Assembly (NCBI RefSeq): GCF_000186705.1
Contig: NZ_AEUE01000004.1
Location: 62,001 to 126,000 of the forward strand
From: Citromicrobium sp. JLT1363
GTDB taxonomy: Bacteria; Pseudomonadota; Alphaproteobacteria; Sphingomonadales; Sphingomonadaceae
Direction of reading: 5' to 3'
DNA: 64,000 bases
The position numbers were made by a program, and so were the translations under genes. Within the stretch, counting starts at the first letter, position 1; the number at the start of each line of letters is the position of its first letter. The notes under the pieces are model-generated. The model saw only the letters and a list, made by a program, of their open reading frames with translations. It was not told the origin of the DNA and searched no databases. Below are positions 46,761-56,468 of the stretch, piece after piece.

Positions 46761-48485
46761 ATGAGTATCAATATCGGCCCCGATCCTTCCGACGAACTGC
46801 GCCCCCGTATTACGGTAATCGGGGTCGGCGGTGCCGGCGGGAATGCCATCGCCAACATGATGGAAGCCAATATCGAGGGCGTCGATTTCATCGTCGCCAA
46901 CACCGATGCGCAGTCGCTCAGCACATCGCCTGCGGAAAATCGCATCCAGCTCGGCCCGGAAAGCACCGGCGGACTGGGCGCGGGCGCGCGGCCCGAACTG
47001 GGCAAGGCTGCGGCCGAGGAAACGGTCGAGGCGATCGAGGAAGCGCTCGAAGGCGTGAACATGTGTTTCATCGCCGCCGGGATGGGCGGGGGCACCGGCA
47101 CCGGCGCCGCGCCCGTGATCGCGGAAGCGGCGCGGCGCAAGGGCGTGCTGACCGTGGGTGTCGTGACCAAGCCGTTCCTGTTCGAAGGCACGCGCCGCAT
47201 GCGTGCGGCCGAAGCCGGGATCGAGGAACTGCACCAGCACGTCGATACGCTGATCGTCATTCCGAACCAGAACCTCTTCCTGATCGCCAACCGCGACACG
47301 ACCTTCAAGGAAGCCTTCCGCCTGGCGGATGAGGTGCTGCAGCAGGGCGTGCGTTCGATCACGGACCTCATGACCATGCCGGGCCTCATCAACCTGGACT
47401 TTGCCGACGTGAAGTCCGTGATGGAGGAAATGGGCAAGGCTATGATGGGCACCGGCGAGGCCGAGGGCGAAAGCCGCGCCCGCGAGGCCGCCGAACAGGC
47501 GATCGCCAACCCGCTGCTCGAAGGCGTGTCGATGGCGGGGGCCAAGGGCGTCATCATCTCGATCATCGGTGGCGAGGACATGAAGCTGGTCGAGGTGGAC
47601 GAAGCCGCGACCCATATCCGCGAACTGGTGGACGAGAACGCGAACATCATCTGGGGCTCTGCCTTCAACCCGAACCTCGAAGGTAAAATCCGTGTTTCGG
47701 TCGTCGCCACCGGGATCGACGAGAATGCGGACGCGCCGGGGGCGATACCGCGCGCGAAGCCTGCCTCTGCGCCCGAGCCTCGGGAAGAGTCGAAGCGCCA
47801 GCCGATCGGCTTCTCCCGCCCCGACGAGGAGCAGGGCGAGCAGGCCGAGACTTCCGGCTCCATGCGCGACATGCCCACCGTTCCGCGATCCTTCGACGAC
47901 GAGGCTGCGGAGGACGCGGGCCAGAACATGGCGTATGGCGAGGACGAGGAAGACGGCGAAGATGTCGACGACATCGTCGATCCGCTGGCAGGCCTTCGTA
48001 ATCCCGAAGAGGACGACGGGGCCGAATCCGCCCCGCCACGCGCGCCCGAGGGCCGCTCCGAGGGTCCGTTCTCGCGGCCCAAGGCGGACAGGGGCGAGAC
48101 CGAAGGTGCGCCGCAGAGCGAATGGGACGGGTCCGACGATGACGACACGCTGGACCTGGGCTCCGTGCCCCAGGCGCAGGGTGATGATGCGGAGGACGAA
48201 CTGCTTCTCGGCGATGAAGCGCCCTCTTCCGCCCCTGAGCCCGCACCGCAGGAACCAGAGGAGCAGTCGGCGCCGCAATCGGGTCGTCGTCGCGGTCTCG
48301 TTTCCGGTGCGGAGGGCGGTGGCAAGAAGCCTGCCCCGCCTCTTCCGCAGGGCGGTGGCACGCTGTTCGAAAGGATGGCGAAACTGTCCCGCAGTGGTGC
48401 GCCCGATGACGAGGACGATGATGACGACGATGATGGTTCCTCGTTGAATATCCCGCGTTTCCTGGGGCGACAGAACAACCAGTAA
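46761..48485 (+). CDS. ftsZ: Cell division protein FtsZ
   Basis: 574 residues, long as in alphaproteobacteria. Tubulin-like GTPase forming the division ring. [15 protein letters not shown] (21-35), the tubulin signature GGGTGTG (109-115) and the catalytic T7 loop [11 protein letters not shown] are intact. After residue ~320 comes a linker of about 240 residues, strongly acidic ([17 protein letters not shown]), and the conserved C-terminal peptide [10 protein letters not shown] that binds FtsA and other partners. Monocistronic or read-through from ftsA; a leader hairpin precedes its ribosome site. Confidence 0.97.
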   Translation: MSINIGPDPSDELRPRITVIGVGGAGGNAIANMMEANIEGVDFIVANTDAQSLSTSPAENRIQLGPESTGGLGAGARPELGKAAAEETVEAIEEALEGVNMCFIAAGMGGGTGTGAAPVIAEAARRKGVLTVGVVTKPFLFEGTRRMRAAEAGIEELHQHVDTLIVIPNQNLFLIANRDTTFKEAFRLADEVLQQGVRSITDLMTMPGLINLDFADVKSVMEEMGKAMMGTGEAEGESRAREAAEQAIANPLLEGVSMAGAKGVIISIIGGEDMKLVEVDEAATHIRELVDENANIIWGSAFNPNLEGKIRVSVVATGIDENADAPGAIPRAKPASAPEPREESKRQPIGFSRPDEEQGEQAETSGSMRDMPTVPRSFDDEAAEDAGQNMAYGEDEEDGEDVDDIVDPLAGLRNPEEDDGAESAPPRAPEGRSEGPFSRPKADRGETEGAPQSEWDGSDDDDTLDLGSVPQAQGDDAEDELLLGDEAPSSAPEPAPQEPEEQSAPQSGRRRGLVSGAEGGGKKPAPPLPQGGGTLFERMAKLSRSGAPDDEDDDDDDDGSSLNIPRFLGRQNNQ

Positions 48486-48495
48486 GCGGGACGAA

Positions 48496-48530
48496 CGCCT
48501 GAACGAGCCATCACAGGGGCTGTTCAGGCG
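48496..48530 (+). terminator. Hairpin after ftsZ
   Basis: CGCCTGAAC (48496-48504) and GTTCAGGCG (48522-48530) pair perfectly over nine bases; an inner AGCC/GGCT pair (48506-48509 with 48518-48521) extends it. It begins 10 bases after the ftsZ stop. No T run follows, so it may be an mRNA end or stability element rather than a strong terminator. Confidence 0.55.
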
Positions 48531-48553
48531 CCAACCGCCACACTAAAACCGGC

Positions 48554-50227
48554 ATGATGATGGGTCGGTCAAAGTTTCGCAGTCTGGCGCTTCCGGCGCT
48601 GCTCGCCGGGTCGATGGGCGTGGGGATGCCGGCGCTCGGGCAATCGGGCGAGACGGTATCGCGCGCGGTCGTCCAGCCGCTGCCGCCGGCGGCGGCGGAC
48701 GATCTCAATGGGGCCCTGTTGCGCCTTGCGCGGGACCGGCGCGATGTCGATGCGCTCATCACCGCAGGGCTCGCTTCGCTGGAGCTGGACGATGCCGCGG
48801 CGGCGATCGGCTTTTTCGGCCGCGCGAAGGAATTGTCGCCCGAGAACCCGCGCATCGCCGAAGGCATGGCGGCTGCCTACGTTCGGGGCGGTCGCCCGGT
48901 CGAGGCGCTCAAACTGTTCGAGGAAGCGGAAAAGGCGGGTATCGCGAGCGGCTCGATGTGGGCCGATCGCGGGCTTGCCCATGATCTCGTCGGGCAGAAC
49001 GAGGCGGCGCAGTCCGCCTATCGCCGGGCGCTTTCGCTGAAGGACGATAGCGCGGTGCGCCAGCGCATGGCGCTGAGCTATGCGATTGCGGGGGAGCGCG
49101 GTGCGTTCGAGGATACGCTGAAGCCGCTGCTCGATGCGCGCGATTTTGCTGCCTACCGCACGCGTGCCTTCGGGCTCGCGATTCTCGACGATGCGGACGA
49201 AGCGATCGAGATCGCGCGCGCGGTCATGCCGCGCGATCTGGCGGGGCGGATGGAGCCCTACCTGCGCTTCATGCCGCGTCTCACCCGCTCGCAGCAGGCG
49301 GCTGCTGCGAACCTCGGGATATATCCTTCCGCCTCGCGTATTGGCCGTGACGATCCGCGCATCGCCGATGCCGCGGGGGTGATCGGACCGCGCCCCACTT
49401 CGGATGGCACGCTCGAACCACGAGGCGAGCCGCTGGGAAGCGCCACCGCGGGGGATGCTGCGGTGCCGGTTTCGGCGCAGACGCCCCAGCAGGTGGCGGT
49501 GCAGACGCCAGCGCCAGCCAGGCAGGCGTCCGGCAGCCGTCCCGCTGCGACCGGGCCCGCCACCGCACAGGTGCCGGCCACCCGGCAGGCGGCAGCGCAA
49601 GCCCCGGCGGCAATCGCCGCGGCCACGGAGCCTTCAACCGCTTCGACGTCTGAAAACAGCGCGCCAGCGCGGGTGGCTGTGACCACCGTCGATCCGGGTC
49701 AGCCCGAATCGCGCCGGTCGAACGCGGCAAGCTTCGACCTTGCGCAGGCGCCACAGGCAGGATCGAGCGCGGACCCGGCTGCGGTCTCCACCACCGCGCA
49801 GGCGGCGAGCGCGGGCAGCGCCACCGGCCAGATGGATCTGGCCGATGCCTTCGCCGATTTCTCCCAGCCGACGGTGGTGAAGGTGGCTGGCGAGGATGTG
49901 GTCGACATCAGCGCCATCGAGCCGGTCCGCGAAGTCGAAGCCGCGCCCGAGCCGCCACCCGCGCCGCGCCGGATATGGCTGCAGCTGGGTATCGGCCAGA
50001 ATCGCAGCCTGCTGCGCAGCGACTGGCGCCTGAAATATCGCAAGTTCGACGTGTTGAAGGGCAAGGGCCCCTATGTGACGCCATGGGGCCAGACCAACCG
50101 CCTGCTGGCCGGCCCGTTCGACAGTCAGTCGGCCGCGCGCGAGGCGCTGAACGCGCTGGCCAGCGAAGAGATCGATTCCTTCGTCTGGACCAGTGCCGAA
50201 GGGCAGGAAATCGAGGATCTGCGCTGA
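48554..50227 (+). CDS. Exported TPR and SPOR-domain protein
   Basis: 557 residues. A signal peptide (ending ALGQ, ~30) gives a periplasmic protein. TPR-like helices fill about 45-230 (SLELDDAAAAIGFFGRAKELSPENPRIAEG), then ~240 residues of Ala/Pro/Gln/Thr-rich linker, then a C-terminal SPOR domain (about 475-557: RRIWLQLGIGQNRSLLRSDW, LLAGPFDSQSAAREALNAL). SPOR domains bind glycan strands stripped of stem peptides at the septum, so together with its place just after ftsZ a role in septal wall work is inferred. No family name recognised. Confidence 0.85.
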   Translation: MMMGRSKFRSLALPALLAGSMGVGMPALGQSGETVSRAVVQPLPPAAADDLNGALLRLARDRRDVDALITAGLASLELDDAAAAIGFFGRAKELSPENPRIAEGMAAAYVRGGRPVEALKLFEEAEKAGIASGSMWADRGLAHDLVGQNEAAQSAYRRALSLKDDSAVRQRMALSYAIAGERGAFEDTLKPLLDARDFAAYRTRAFGLAILDDADEAIEIARAVMPRDLAGRMEPYLRFMPRLTRSQQAAAANLGIYPSASRIGRDDPRIADAAGVIGPRPTSDGTLEPRGEPLGSATAGDAAVPVSAQTPQQVAVQTPAPARQASGSRPAATGPATAQVPATRQAAAQAPAAIAAATEPSTASTSENSAPARVAVTTVDPGQPESRRSNAASFDLAQAPQAGSSADPAAVSTTAQAASAGSATGQMDLADAFADFSQPTVVKVAGEDVVDISAIEPVREVEAAPEPPPAPRRIWLQLGIGQNRSLLRSDWRLKYRKFDVLKGKGPYVTPWGQTNRLLAGPFDSQSAAREALNALASEEIDSFVWTSAEGQEIEDLR

Positions 50228-50361
50228 CTCGGCAGGCCACCTGATCGACCGGAAAACCGCTTTCCCACAAGGCGTGAACAAGCCCGTTGGCTTATACCCC
50301 GAAGCGTTACCGGGCCCGTTTGCGCGCCGCCCCGGCGATGCGTCACAAGGCATCGACTTGG

Positions 50362-50375
50362 TAAACGAGCGTTTA
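50362..50375. promoter_or_regulatory. Palindrome in front of the YbjN gene
   Basis: TAAACG-AG-CGTTTA is an inverted repeat with a two-base centre, ending 10 bases before the ATG and overlapping the ribosome binding region. A repressor site or a small RNA hairpin are both possible. Confidence 0.35.
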
Positions 50376-50385
50376 GGGATCGCAG

Positions 50386-50892
50386 ATGGCAACCGCTTTG
50401 AAAGACAAACTCGGCAACGATTATGGTGCCCCGATGGACGTGCTGGCCGCGCTGTTCGATGCGCGGGGCTGGGCGCTGGACACGCATGCCGATGAGGAAC
50501 TGGGCGGCGAAATCCAGGGCGCCTGGGTCAAGTACCAGGTTCGCGCTGTGCTGCGGCCCGAAGATGGCGTGCTGCAGCTGATCTGCCTGCCCGATATTCG
50601 CGTGGGCAAGGACCGGCTGCCGTGTGCATACGAATTGCTGGGCCTGGTAAACGAGCAGGTATGGCTCGGCCATTTCGATATCTGGAGCCATGGGCGCGTG
50701 CTCGTCTATCGGCATGGTGCGCTGCTGCCGGACGACGGCATGCTCAGCGTGGGGCAGGCGCAGGCCCTGATCGAGAGCGCGGTGGACGAATGCGACCGGT
50801 TCTATCCCGCGTTCCAGTTTGCCCTGTGGGGCAACAAGAGCCCGGCGGATGCGCTGGAGGCCGCGATGATCGACGCTGCGGGCGAGGCCTGA
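50386..50892 (+). CDS. YbjN domain-containing protein
   Basis: 168 residues. Matches the YbjN/type III chaperone-like fold: LAALFDARGWALDTHADEELGGEIQGAWVKYQVRAVLRPEDGVLQLICLPDIRVG, EVNEQVWLGHFDIW-type centre and VDECDRFYPAFQFALWGNKSPADALEAAM at the end. Common in alphaproteobacteria, probably cytoplasmic, with no established function; YbjN in E. coli affects motility and stress. Alone between the SPOR protein and the BI-1 gene. Confidence 0.88.
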   Translation: MATALKDKLGNDYGAPMDVLAALFDARGWALDTHADEELGGEIQGAWVKYQVRAVLRPEDGVLQLICLPDIRVGKDRLPCAYELLGLVNEQVWLGHFDIWSHGRVLVYRHGALLPDDGMLSVGQAQALIESAVDECDRFYPAFQFALWGNKSPADALEAAMIDAAGEA

Positions 50893-50959
50893 GCGAAAAA
50901 CCGCAGAAATGCGTGGGTGAACCTGAACGCCTGTTAAGCCTAAAATCGACCCGCAGCCC

Positions 50960-50988
50960 TTGAATTTTCGGCGATTTGACGCGATATT
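50960..50988 (+). promoter_or_regulatory. Candidate promoter of the Bax-inhibitor-1-like gene
   Basis: TTGAAT (50960-50965) and GATATT (50983-50988) are spaced 17 bases apart. A start near 50995 would give a leader of about 43 bases before the ATG at 51038. Confidence 0.45.
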
Positions 50989-51037
50989 CTCCGATGAACC
51001 GGCGCATATCGCAGCCGGCAAACGGAGTGGCTTGAAA

Positions 51038-51778
51038 ATGGCTAAATGGGACGACCGCACACGGCAGGGTTTCGGCTCTGTGCCGCGCGCCGGGGGCGAT
51101 GTCGCCTCGCGCACGACCTACGACGCGGGTCTGCGCAAGTACATGCTCTCGATCTACAACTACATGACCTCGGGCGTGCTGCTGACGGGTATCGTCGCGC
51201 TGCTGACCGCACAGTCGGGCCTCGCGGCGAGTTTCGCCGGTTCCCCGCTGATGTGGATCGTGGCGCTCGCGCCGTTGGGCATTGTTTTTGCGATGAGCTT
51301 TGGCGCGGAAAAGTTTAGCCGGGGTACGCTTCAGCTCATGTTCTGGGGCTTCGCGTTCCTGATGGGGCTGTCGCTGTCGACGATCTTCCTCGTCTATACC
51401 GGCGGTTCGATCGCGGCGACGTTCTTCGCCACCGCCGGCGCCTTCGCAGGCCTCAGCCTGTTCGGCTACACCACCAAGAAGGACCTGTCCGGCTGGGGCA
51501 GCTTCCTGATCATGGGCGTGATCGGCATCCTGATCGCGATGGTCATCAACATCTTCCTGCAGTCCGCTGCGCTGGAACTGGCGGTGAGCATCCTCGGCGT
51601 GCTGATCTTCGCAGGCCTGACTGCGTATGACACGCAGCGTCTGAAGAGCGATTACCAGCGCCTGCGTGGCACCAGCTGGGAAGGCAAGTCGATCATTCTG
51701 GGGGCGCTGAGCCTCTACCTCGACTTCATCAACATGTTCCTGTTCCTGCTGCGCTTTATGGGTGTCGCGCGCGAATAG
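51038..51778 (+). CDS. Bax inhibitor-1/YccA family membrane protein
   Basis: 246 residues from ATG 51038. A polar N-terminus of ~35 residues (MAKWDDRTRQGFGSVPRAGG), then seven hydrophobic helices typical of the BI-1 family, from YNYMTSGVLLTGIVALL to LSLYLDFINMFLFLLRFMG. The family forms proton-linked calcium leak channels or interacts with FtsH; the nearest E. coli proteins are YccA and YbhL. The frame back to 50960 passes through the promoter and is rejected. A clear terminator follows. Confidence 0.93.
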   Translation: MAKWDDRTRQGFGSVPRAGGDVASRTTYDAGLRKYMLSIYNYMTSGVLLTGIVALLTAQSGLAASFAGSPLMWIVALAPLGIVFAMSFGAEKFSRGTLQLMFWGFAFLMGLSLSTIFLVYTGGSIAATFFATAGAFAGLSLFGYTTKKDLSGWGSFLIMGVIGILIAMVINIFLQSAALELAVSILGVLIFAGLTAYDTQRLKSDYQRLRGTSWEGKSIILGALSLYLDFINMFLFLLRFMGVARE

Positions 51779-51810
51779 CGCGAAATCCGGCAGGGCGAAC
51801 CTGAAATGCG

Positions 51811-51842
51811 ATGCCCGGGACGGAACAACCCGTCTCGGGCAT
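51811..51842 (+). terminator. Intrinsic terminator of the BI-1 gene
   Basis: A 13-base stem (ATGCCCGGGACGG with CCGTCTCGGGCAT, one G-U pair) closes a six-base loop and is followed by TTTCTATT. It begins 33 bases after the stop codon. Confidence 0.85.
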
Positions 51843-51944
51843 TTTCTATTCAGAATTCATGCGTTATGGTGAGTAGGAGCGAATGAGGGCCGCCGTGCTT
51901 AACCGTAGGCGCGTGATCCGGTCCGGGATGGGAGCTTTTCGAAT

Positions 51945-52919
51945 ATGTCCGCCGACTTGAAGTCGCCGCTGCGCATCGCCTTTGTCACTGGCGCGCTGAG
52001 CCTGCTTGCCGCCTGTGCGACGCCCGTGCCGCCGCCCCCGCCGCCTCCGCCGCCTCCGCCGCCGCCGCCGATCCCCGCGCGGCCCATGCCGCCGATGGGC
52101 GCCAGTACCCTGATGGTCGTCCCGCAGGTCGCAGCCGATGGCGTGCGCCAGACGATCAATGCCTACATCACGGACGCGCAGACGACCTGGAACGTGCGCT
52201 CCGCGCTGAACGTGGCGGCGCTCAACTGCCTGTCGCCCGAACACGCGAACATCCTGCCCAACTACAAGCTCTTCCTCGAGAATTTCGATGGCCGGCTGGA
52301 CGAAGCGCAGGATAAGGTCGAGGCCGAATTCCGCGAGAAATACGGCGACCGTCGCACCGGCCGGGCCGAGCTCGATAACTACATGACCAAGGTCTACAAC
52401 TACTTCACCCTGCCGCCCGCCAAGGAAGCGTTCTGCGATGCGGCGCTGGAGATGAGCAACGAATCGGTCTTGGTTGCTCCGGCCGATCTGGGAAGTTTTT
52501 CCGCCCGCGCGCTGACCCGTTTCGAGGGCGTGTTCGAAGATTTCTTCCGCGCGTTCGAACGCTACGAAACCAATGTTGCGACATGGGACAGGCTCTATGG
52601 CACGCCCGCGGGGCTGTACCCCGCGACGCGCCCGGCCACCCAGGTCGCGGAGAATGACACCGTGGAGACCGGCAACGGCGTGCGGATGCTCGATGCGCCG
52701 ATTGCCCAGCCGGGCGAGGGTAGCTCGGGCGCGGTCAATCTCGGCAGCCGGGGCGGGCCGCAGGACGCGGGAACCCAGACTGCGGAAGCCCCCGCGGTCG
52801 AGACGGCGCCTGGCGCGGCCGAGCCTGCCATCGCAGAAGAGCCGGTGATCGTGCTGCCCGAAGCGGTTGCGACGACTTCTCTGGATAAGGAACAGGGGCC
52901 GCTCGCCTCCAATCCGTAG
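51945..52919 (+). CDS. Lipoprotein with polyproline run
   Basis: 324 residues. The lipobox ends at C24 (LLAACATP). Directly after it comes a run of 14 prolines (P29-P42), encoded by mixed CCG, CCC and CCT codons, so it is real and not sequence noise. The middle (about 60-220) is helical (AYITDAQTTWNVRSALNVAALNCLSPEHANILPNYKLFLENF), with two cysteines; the tail from ~230 is low-complexity and acidic. The Pro run may act as a rigid spacer from the membrane through the wall; its translation should need EF-P. No family recognised. Confidence 0.82.
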   Translation: MSADLKSPLRIAFVTGALSLLAACATPVPPPPPPPPPPPPPPIPARPMPPMGASTLMVVPQVAADGVRQTINAYITDAQTTWNVRSALNVAALNCLSPEHANILPNYKLFLENFDGRLDEAQDKVEAEFREKYGDRRTGRAELDNYMTKVYNYFTLPPAKEAFCDAALEMSNESVLVAPADLGSFSARALTRFEGVFEDFFRAFERYETNVATWDRLYGTPAGLYPATRPATQVAENDTVETGNGVRMLDAPIAQPGEGSSGAVNLGSRGGPQDAGTQTAEAPAVETAPGAAEPAIAEEPVIVLPEAVATTSLDKEQGPLASNP

Positions 52920-53032
52920 GGCTTGCGTCGGCACTATAGCCGAAAGGGTCTTGCGGTTTGCAGCGGGTTCGGTATTAGCCCGCGCTCCTGTGCAGGGACG
53001 CACCGCGTTGTCCTGCAAAATAACGCCTGAAC

Positions 53033-53108
<76 letters not shown>

Positions 53109-53205
53109 GGTGTTCCGGTTCAGGTTCTTCAGCGCCATGGGTTTCGATATCCGACGCGGCCTCCCCGGGGGGCGTGGTTCGGATCGCCTTGAGGCCTATG
53201 CCTAG

Positions 53206-54318
<1,113 letters not shown>

Positions 54319-54343
54319 CATCGTTCACGGCAGGCTTCCCGGC

Positions 54344-55258
54344 ATGACGCTCGCGTTGACGGGCGGTACCGGATTCGTCGGCCAGGCTCTGCTCGATCTG
54401 CTGGAAGGCTCGGGCGAGCGGGTGCGCGTGCTCGCGCGCACAGTGCCGGAGAACCGGCGGGGCCTGCGCTGGGTCGATGGCAGCCTGAACGAACCCTTCA
54501 AGCTGGCGCACCTGGTGGCCGATGCCGAATGCGTGATCCACATTGCCGGGCTGACCCGCGCGACCAATCTCGACCATTTCGAGATCGTCAACGTCACCGG
54601 CACGCTGAACGTGGTCGAGGCGGCCAAGCGCGCGGGCGCCAAGCGGCTGATCTTCGTATCATCGCTGGCGGCGCGCGAACCCGATCTTTCGGCCTATGGC
54701 CTCTCAAAGCGGCGCGCCGAAACCATCGTTGCAGCCAGCGGACTGGACTGGACGATCGTGCGCCCGCCGGGCGTGTACGGCCCGCGCGACACCGATTATC
54801 TGGAGATGTTCCGCGCGGCGACCAAGGGCGTGCTGCCCGTGCCTGCGGGTGGGCGCAGCTCGATGATCCATGTCCGCGATCTGGCCCGCCTGCTGCTCGC
54901 CCTGCGCGAGGGCGGGGAGGGGATCAGCCACGAGATTTTCGAGCCTGACGATGGCCGCGCCCATGGCTGGTCGCACCCCGATCTGGCACGCAGCATCGGT
55001 ACGGCGGTGGGCAGGAAGGTGTACGTGGTCCCGCTGCCCGATTTCGCACTGAAGGCGGCGGCCTATGCGGACGAGAAGATTCGCGGGCGCAATGCCCGGC
55101 TGACCCGCGATCGGGCGAGCTACCTCGCGCACAAGGACTGGGTCGTCGCGCCCGAGCGCGCGGTGCCGGGTGCAATCTGGAAGCCCGAAATCCTCACCCG
55201 CGAAGGGTTGCACGAAACAGCGAAGTGGTACCGCGAAGCGGGCATGCTTCAGAAATAG
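54344..55258 (+). CDS. NAD-dependent epimerase/dehydratase family protein
   Basis: 304 residues, extended SDR. TGGTGFVGQALLDLL at the N-terminus binds NAD(P); VSSLAAREPDLSAYGLSKRRAE holds the serine and the YxxxK catalytic pair; RPPGVYGPRDTDY follows. It resembles NDUFA9-like or UDP-sugar epimerase-type proteins but the substrate cannot be told. Follows obg by 25 bases, likely in the same transcript. Confidence 0.87.
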   Translation: MTLALTGGTGFVGQALLDLLEGSGERVRVLARTVPENRRGLRWVDGSLNEPFKLAHLVADAECVIHIAGLTRATNLDHFEIVNVTGTLNVVEAAKRAGAKRLIFVSSLAAREPDLSAYGLSKRRAETIVAASGLDWTIVRPPGVYGPRDTDYLEMFRAATKGVLPVPAGGRSSMIHVRDLARLLLALREGGEGISHEIFEPDDGRAHGWSHPDLARSIGTAVGRKVYVVPLPDFALKAAAYADEKIRGRNARLTRDRASYLAHKDWVVAPERAVPGAIWKPEILTREGLHETAKWYREAGMLQK

Positions 55259-55285
55259 GCGCGCGCGGCGGTCTGGTGCCGGACC

Positions 55286-56035
55286 TTACAGGAACGGCTC
55301 CTCACCCGGCTTGTGGATGCCGCATTCGACCTTGTCCCAGCCCTTCCACCGGCCCGAACGCGGGTCTTCGCCCGGCGCGACCTTGTGGGTGCACGGCTCG
55401 CATCCGATCGAGGGGAAGCCGCGTTCGACCAGCGGATGGCGCGGCAGCTCGTGCTGCTCGAAATAGGCCTGGATACGCTCTGCATCCCAGTCGATCAGCG
55501 GATTGATCTTGAGCCGGCCCGCTGCGTCCGAACTGTCGATTTCGAAGCGTGGCAGATTGGCGCGGGTAGCGCTCTGGAAGGCCTTGCGGCCCGTCAGCGT
55601 GGCGTCGAAACCGGCCAGTGCGCGGGCCAGCGGGCGCACCTTGCGCAGCTCGCAGCAGCCATCGGGGTCGTAGGACCAGCGCAGGCCGGTCTCGTCGCGC
55701 GCGGCGATCTCTTCCGGGTCGGGATGCAGGTTGACCAGGTTGGTGAGGCCCAGCCGCTCTATCAGCAGATCGCGGTAGGCGAGCGTTTCGGGAAAGTGCT
55801 TGCCCGTTTCGAGAAACAGCACCGGAAAGCCCGGATCGACCTGCGCGACCAGGTGCAGCAGCACTGCGCTTTCTGCCCCGAAGCTGGAGACGAGCGCGAT
55901 GCGCCCGGCCTTGCCGTCTTCCAGCAAGGCCTGCAGCATTTCCTCGGTCTCCATCGCGCGGTACTGGCGATTGAGATCGATCGCGCCGCTTTCGGTGAAG
56001 CGGGGGCTCGGGTCGAGCCGGTCTATGGCGCGCAT
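55286..56035 (-). CDS. cysH: Adenylyl-sulfate reductase (thioredoxin/4Fe-4S type)
   Basis: 249 residues. Reduces activated sulfate to sulfite. The cysteine pair C127-C128 (DGCCELRKVRPL) and C212/C215 (GCEPCTHK) are the four ligands of a [4Fe-4S] cluster, which marks the APS-using subgroup rather than the PAPS form. The nucleophilic cysteine is C238 in ECGIH. The PP-loop LVSSFGAESAVLL and HPDPEE are typical. Last gene of the sulfite cluster, after the DUF934 gene. Confidence 0.9.
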   Translation of the reverse strand: MRAIDRLDPSPRFTESGAIDLNRQYRAMETEEMLQALLEDGKAGRIALVSSFGAESAVLLHLVAQVDPGFPVLFLETGKHFPETLAYRDLLIERLGLTNLVNLHPDPEEIAARDETGLRWSYDPDGCCELRKVRPLARALAGFDATLTGRKAFQSATRANLPRFEIDSSDAAGRLKINPLIDWDAERIQAYFEQHELPRHPLVERGFPSIGCEPCTHKVAPGEDPRSGRWKGWDKVECGIHKPGEEPFL

Positions 56036-56036
56036 G

Positions 56037-56468
56037 TCATTGATGGCGCAGGCTCCAGATCGGGGTGCTGGCGTCGGCGGCGGACTGGTACACCTGCGGG
56101 AAGCGGTTCAGTGCCGCCTCGACGTCTTTCGGGTCGAGCGGTGCATCGGGATCGAACGCATCGAAGCCGCAGCGGCGCATGTAGGCGATCTGGTCGACGA
56201 GGACGTCACCGACCGCCCGCAGCTCGCCCGCAAAGCCTGCTTCGCGCAGGATGCGCGCGGCCGAATAGCCGCGCCCGTCGGTGAAGGCGGGGAAGGCGAT
56301 GTCGATCCGGCGCAGCCTGTCGAGATGCGGCAGAAGCTCGCGCGTATCCTCGCCCGGCTCGATCCGCACGGCGACCGCATTGGTCTGCCCGGCGAACGCT
56401 TCCAGCGTCACTGCAGGTTCCATGCAGGCTTCGTCTTCGCGCAGGCGCAGGGGGGCTTGCTCAGTCAT
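56037..56468 (-). CDS. DUF934 protein of the sulfite reductase cluster
   Basis: 143 residues. Recognised by TDGRGYSAARILREAGFAGELRAVGDVLVDQIAYMRRCGFDAF, the core of the DUF934 family, which is nearly always beside cysI/cysH in alphaproteobacteria and is thought to assist sulfite reductase. The start at 56468 is inferred from the short overlap with cysI; longer frames cross the cysI coding region. Eight-base overlap with cysI. Confidence 0.9.
   Translation of the reverse strand: MTEQAPLRLREDEACMEPAVTLEAFAGQTNAVAVRIEPGEDTRELLPHLDRLRRIDIAFPAFTDGRGYSAARILREAGFAGELRAVGDVLVDQIAYMRRCGFDAFDPDAPLDPKDVEAALNRFPQVYQSAADASTPIWSLRHQ

Noticed and set aside
52029-52070. Polyproline tract as a microsatellite or sequencing artefact
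   Set aside because: The 42 bases use mixed proline codons and keep the reading frame; the protein is normal on both sides, so it is coding and not a repeat error.
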